From positions 1 through 9,912 of the forward strand of contig CAMZHB010000038.1 in the NCBI GenBank assembly GCA_947306605.1: a stretch of DNA of 9,912 nt, read 5' to 3'. Both the position numbers and the translations under genes were made by a program. This DNA comes from an uncultured Prevotellaceae bacterium (lineage in GTDB: Bacteria; Bacteroidota; Bacteroidia; Bacteroidales; Bacteroidaceae). The notes beneath the pieces were generated by a model. That model was given only the letters and a program-made list of their open reading frames with translations, had not been told where the DNA came from and ran no database searches. How positions within the stretch are numbered: position 1 is the first letter of the stretch; the number at the start of each line of letters is the position of its first letter. This document shows positions 8,298 to 9,912 of this stretch, one piece after another.

Positions 8298-8342
8298 CGG
8301 GCGGCTTGCATTCCGTTGGAAGGAGTGCAAGCCGCCCGTTTT
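8298..8342 (+). terminator. Rho-independent terminator after GH43
   Basis: A perfect 13-base-pair GC-rich stem (8298-8310 with 8326-8338), with a 15-base loop, is followed by TTTT on the plus strand. It closes the hydrolase operon. It lies between convergent genes, but the minus-strand side lacks a T-tract, so it is mainly a rightward terminator. Confidence 0.85.
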
Positions 8343-8361
8343 CGTGAGCCCAGTTGCCTGT

Positions 8362-9372
8362 TCAGGAAATGTGCTTGATGGAATTGCGCAACACGATGCT
8401 CGGTGTCATGCAGATGTTGGCCTGCAGGTCTTCCTTTTTGGCTATGGCCTGCAGCAGGAGGCTCATGGCCGTTTCGGCAATGTCGGTGATGGGCTGCTTG
8501 ACGCGGGTGACGGGGGGGTTGAGGTAATCCAGATAGGTGTTGTCGTCGAACGAAATGACCGAGATGTCTTCGGGGATATTCAGCTTATGCTCGTTGAGCG
8601 CTTTGAGAACGCCGAGCAGTATGGTGCTGCTCAGTGCAAAGATGGCCGTGGGCGGCTGTTTGGTGCCGAGGGCCAGTTGGGTTTCGATGTATCCGTTCTG
8701 CACGGAGAAGTCGTTGCCCGCAATGCCCAGTTTGCAGGTGCGGCCGCTCTGCGCAATGGCGTCTTGACAGCCCCGCACCCGTTCGTTGGAGGTGACAGAC
8801 ACATCGGGTCCTTTGATGCAGAGCACGTTGGTGTGTCCCGACTCGAGGAGCAGCCGCATGGCCTGGAAGCCTCCGTCGTAGTTGTCGGTCGACACATAGG
8901 GGATGTCGGCCTCGGGAAAATAACGGTCTATGAGAATGAGCGGCACCTGTTGGGCCATCTTGCCGATGTACTCGGGGTCGTCGCCGCAGGGCACCACAAT
9001 GATACCGTCCACGCTGCGCGACACCATGGTGTTCAGGGACTGGCGTTCGGCCTCGGGGTTTTCCATGGTGTCGATGATGGTGACGATGTAGCCCGCCTCA
9101 CGGGCATGGGTGATGACCGTGCTGGCCAGATTGGCAAAGAAGGGATTGCTGATGTAGGGCACCACCAGACCGATGGTCTTGCTCACCTTGTTGCGCAACA
9201 TTTGCGCCACGCTGTTCAGCTGATAATTCAGGTCCTTGCTCACTTGCATGATTTTCTCCACGGTCTGCTTGCTGATGCGCGCCGTGGCGGCTTTGCCGTT
9301 GAGCACCCTCGACACCGTCGTTTTCGAATAACCGGTGATGCGGGCGATGTCGTCCAATGTCTGTTTCTCCAT
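8362..9372 (-). CDS. LacI/GalR-family transcriptional regulator
   Basis: This 336-residue protein has the standard layout: an N-terminal helix-turn-helix (TLDDIARITGYSKTTVSRVL, residues 5-24), a hinge region with the NSVAQML motif near 52-58, and a periplasmic-binding-protein-like effector domain (from about TIGLVVP to the end). The recognition helix carries K17, T18 and R22 at the positions that set operator choice in LacI. The frame extends to an ATG at 9459, but 9372 is chosen: it gives the usual family N-terminus and lies downstream of the predicted promoter. Members bind palindromic operators as dimers and release or bind DNA on sensing a sugar. The matching palindromes at 9418-9433 and 9771-9786 suggest control of itself and of the divergent gene at 9809. 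The effector cannot be read from sequence. The gene converges on the hydrolase operon. Confidence 0.93.
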   Translation of the reverse strand: MEKQTLDDIARITGYSKTTVSRVLNGKAATARISKQTVEKIMQVSKDLNYQLNSVAQMLRNKVSKTIGLVVPYISNPFFANLASTVITHAREAGYIVTIIDTMENPEAERQSLNTMVSRSVDGIIVVPCGDDPEYIGKMAQQVPLILIDRYFPEADIPYVSTDNYDGGFQAMRLLLESGHTNVLCIKGPDVSVTSNERVRGCQDAIAQSGRTCKLGIAGNDFSVQNGYIETQLALGTKQPPTAIFALSSTILLGVLKALNEHKLNIPEDISVISFDDNTYLDYLNPPVTRVKQPITDIAETAMSLLLQAIAKKEDLQANICMTPSIVLRNSIKHIS

Positions 9373-9392
9373 AGGCGTTGAAAAGTGAATTC

Positions 9393-9424
9393 CAAAATTA
9401 CGAATAAAACTGAAAGTGCGCAAC
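9393..9424 (-). promoter_or_regulatory. lacI-family gene promoter
   Basis: On the minus strand GTTG (9421-9424, three of four bases of TTTG) is followed after 20 bases by TAATTTTG (9393-9400), a full match to TAnnTTTG. The start of transcription would fall near 9386, about 14 bases before the ATG at 9372. The -33 box lies inside the palindrome at 9418-9433. Confidence 0.6.
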
Positions 9425-9433
9425 AATTTGCGC
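9418..9433. promoter_or_regulatory. Putative LacI-family operator, autoregulatory
   Basis: The palindrome GCGCAA-CAAT-TTGCGC has perfect 6-base arms and covers the -33 element of the regulator's promoter. A bound dimer would block its own transcription. The centre lacks the CpG usual in LacI-family operators, so this site may be the weaker of the two. Confidence 0.65.
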
Positions 9434-9456
9434 TCGTTTTTATGTTTTTCATTTTC

Positions 9457-9487
9457 CATTCTTCATTCTTCATTCTTCATTCTTCAT
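9457..9487. repeat. 7-base tandem repeat (CATTCTT)
   Basis: Four exact copies of CATTCTT are followed by a partial copy (CAT), 31 bases in all. It lies upstream of the regulator's promoter in the divergent intergenic region. It is non-coding here; frames running through it are low-complexity shadows. Confidence 0.9.
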
Positions 9488-9553
9488 GGTTTTCAATAAA
9501 CGTTCACTTTTTTGGCATTTTCCATCCGGAGACCAGATTCCGGCGTCCAAAAG

Positions 9554-9606
9554 TCGGACTCCGGGCCGCAGAAACGGCGCTTCGAAATTTTGAAGCGCCG
9601 CTTCTG
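9554..9606. repeat. Dispersed hairpin repeat, copy 2
   Basis: The core stem pairs 9575-9583 with 9592-9600 (nine pairs) around GAAATTTT, then one A-C mismatch, then five more pairs (9569-9573 with 9602-9606). It matches copy 1 at 5032-5080 in the same orientation. Like copy 1 it sits between divergent genes and has no T-tract. Apart from this, 9488-9739 shows no gene. Confidence 0.75.
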
Positions 9607-9739
9607 GTTTGGCATATCTGGCGTCCGATGAAAATCGGCGTTACACTCTCCTCCGTGTCTCCGGGTGGCCTCTGGCTGCCGTCGGCCGGGGCGTTTAGAC
9701 GGGCTGTTCTATTAAAAATATGTAAATCTGTGCGGATTG

Positions 9740-9771
9740 CTTGCTCATTTCAATAAGAGTTACTAACTTTG
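9740..9771 (+). promoter_or_regulatory. Promoter of the gene at 9809
   Basis: CTTG at 9740-9743 (three of four bases of TTTG) and TAACTTTG at 9764-9771 (full match) are 20 bases apart. Transcription would begin near 9778, inside the operator, leaving a leader of about 30 bases. Confidence 0.65.
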
Positions 9772-9786
9772 CGCAAACGATTGCGC
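9771..9786. promoter_or_regulatory. Putative LacI-family operator of the divergent target gene
   Basis: The palindrome GCGCAA-ACGA-TTGCGC has the same arms as the site at 9418-9433 and a central CpG, the hallmark of LacI-family operators; it closely resembles the PurR consensus. It begins at the last base of the -7 box and spans the predicted transcription start, so a bound regulator would repress. Confidence 0.75.
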
Positions 9787-9808
9787 TGAATAAAAATTTT
9801 AAAGAAAT

Positions 9809-9912
9809 ATGAGAAAGAATGCGACTATGCGAGGCCTGAGAGCCTTGTTGACTGGTGTTTTGTTTTTCACCATGTTAAGCCCCGCACTGATGGCCCAGGA
9901 CGGCGGTACTGT
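9809..9912 (+). CDS. Exported protein, N-terminus only (possibly a SusC-like TonB-dependent receptor)
   Basis: The ATG at 9809 opens a frame that runs off the right edge after 34 codons. It encodes basic residues, a hydrophobic stretch (LLTGVLFF) and a likely cleavage site at MA|Q (residue 29), followed by DGGTV. That is a clear signal peptide. An A-rich AAAGAAAT stretch precedes the start, and a good promoter and operator lie just upstream. A SusC-like outer-membrane receptor is a guess from context: a divergent LacI regulator and nearby glycosidases. Nothing of the mature protein is visible to confirm it. Confidence 0.65.
   Translation, partial: MRKNATMRGLRALLTGVLFFTMLSPALMAQDGGT

Noticed and set aside
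8284..9381. 365-codon plus-strand frame opposite the LacI regulator
   Set aside because: It runs through the terminator hairpin and across the lacI gene; no domain or promoter supports it.
9373..9459. Upstream start (ATG 9459) for the LacI regulator
   Set aside because: The added 29 residues would be encoded across the promoter and operator and precede the normal family N-terminus.
9385..9756. 123-codon plus-strand frame in the divergent intergenic region
   Set aside because: It crosses the lacI promoter, the 7-base tandem repeat and the hairpin repeat, so its protein reflects non-coding DNA.

Overview
The window looks like chromosomal DNA from a Bacteroidota species, probably a gut- or mouth-type relative of Prevotella or Bacteroides. 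Three things point there. Good or near matches to the Bacteroidota promoter (TTTG, about 20 bases, TAnnTTTG) sit before most genes. Several products carry signal peptides and act on sugars. The surface protein at the left has BACON-like and LamG-like modules. No phage, plasmid, transposase, CRISPR, tRNA or rRNA is visible.

Layout. Positions 1-3760 (minus) hold a very large secreted calcineurin-type metallophosphoesterase followed by an FN3-like domain and at least three LamG-like lectin domains alternating with BACON-like domains; its C-terminus lies beyond the left edge. It has its own promoter (3832-3863). Positions 3949-4899 (minus) hold a complete YrbG-type Na+/Ca2+ exchanger. A 395-base divergent intergenic region (4900-5294) carries the exchanger promoter, a hairpin repeat, and the promoter of a rightward two-gene operon. 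That operon (5295-8271) encodes a secreted six-hairpin glycosidase and, one base later, a secreted GH43 enzyme of the arabinanase type. It ends at a strong hairpin terminator (8298-8342). A LacI-family regulator (8362-9372, minus) converges on the operon. A 436-base divergent region (9373-9808) holds the regulator's promoter, a 7-base tandem repeat, a second copy of the hairpin repeat, and the promoter of a rightward gene. Only the signal peptide of that gene (9809 onward) is in the window.

How the parts fit. The two hydrolases, the LacI regulator and the truncated exported protein look like the edge of a polysaccharide-use locus. The best regulatory clue is a pair of palindromes with identical arms, GCGCAA-N4-TTGCGC. 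One covers the -33 element of the lacI promoter; the other sits at the predicted start of transcription of the gene at 9809. This fits a regulator that represses itself and its divergent target. I saw no such site before the hydrolase operon.

Oddities. The six-hairpin glycosidase reading frame is broken by a single in-frame TGA (6537-6539), with well-conserved coding sequence in the same frame on both sides. Two 48-base hairpin repeats, 42 of 48 bases identical, lie in the two divergent intergenic regions. I found no clear evidence of a wholly new multi-gene system. The most promising leads are the broken glycosidase, the LacI operator pair, and the repeat.
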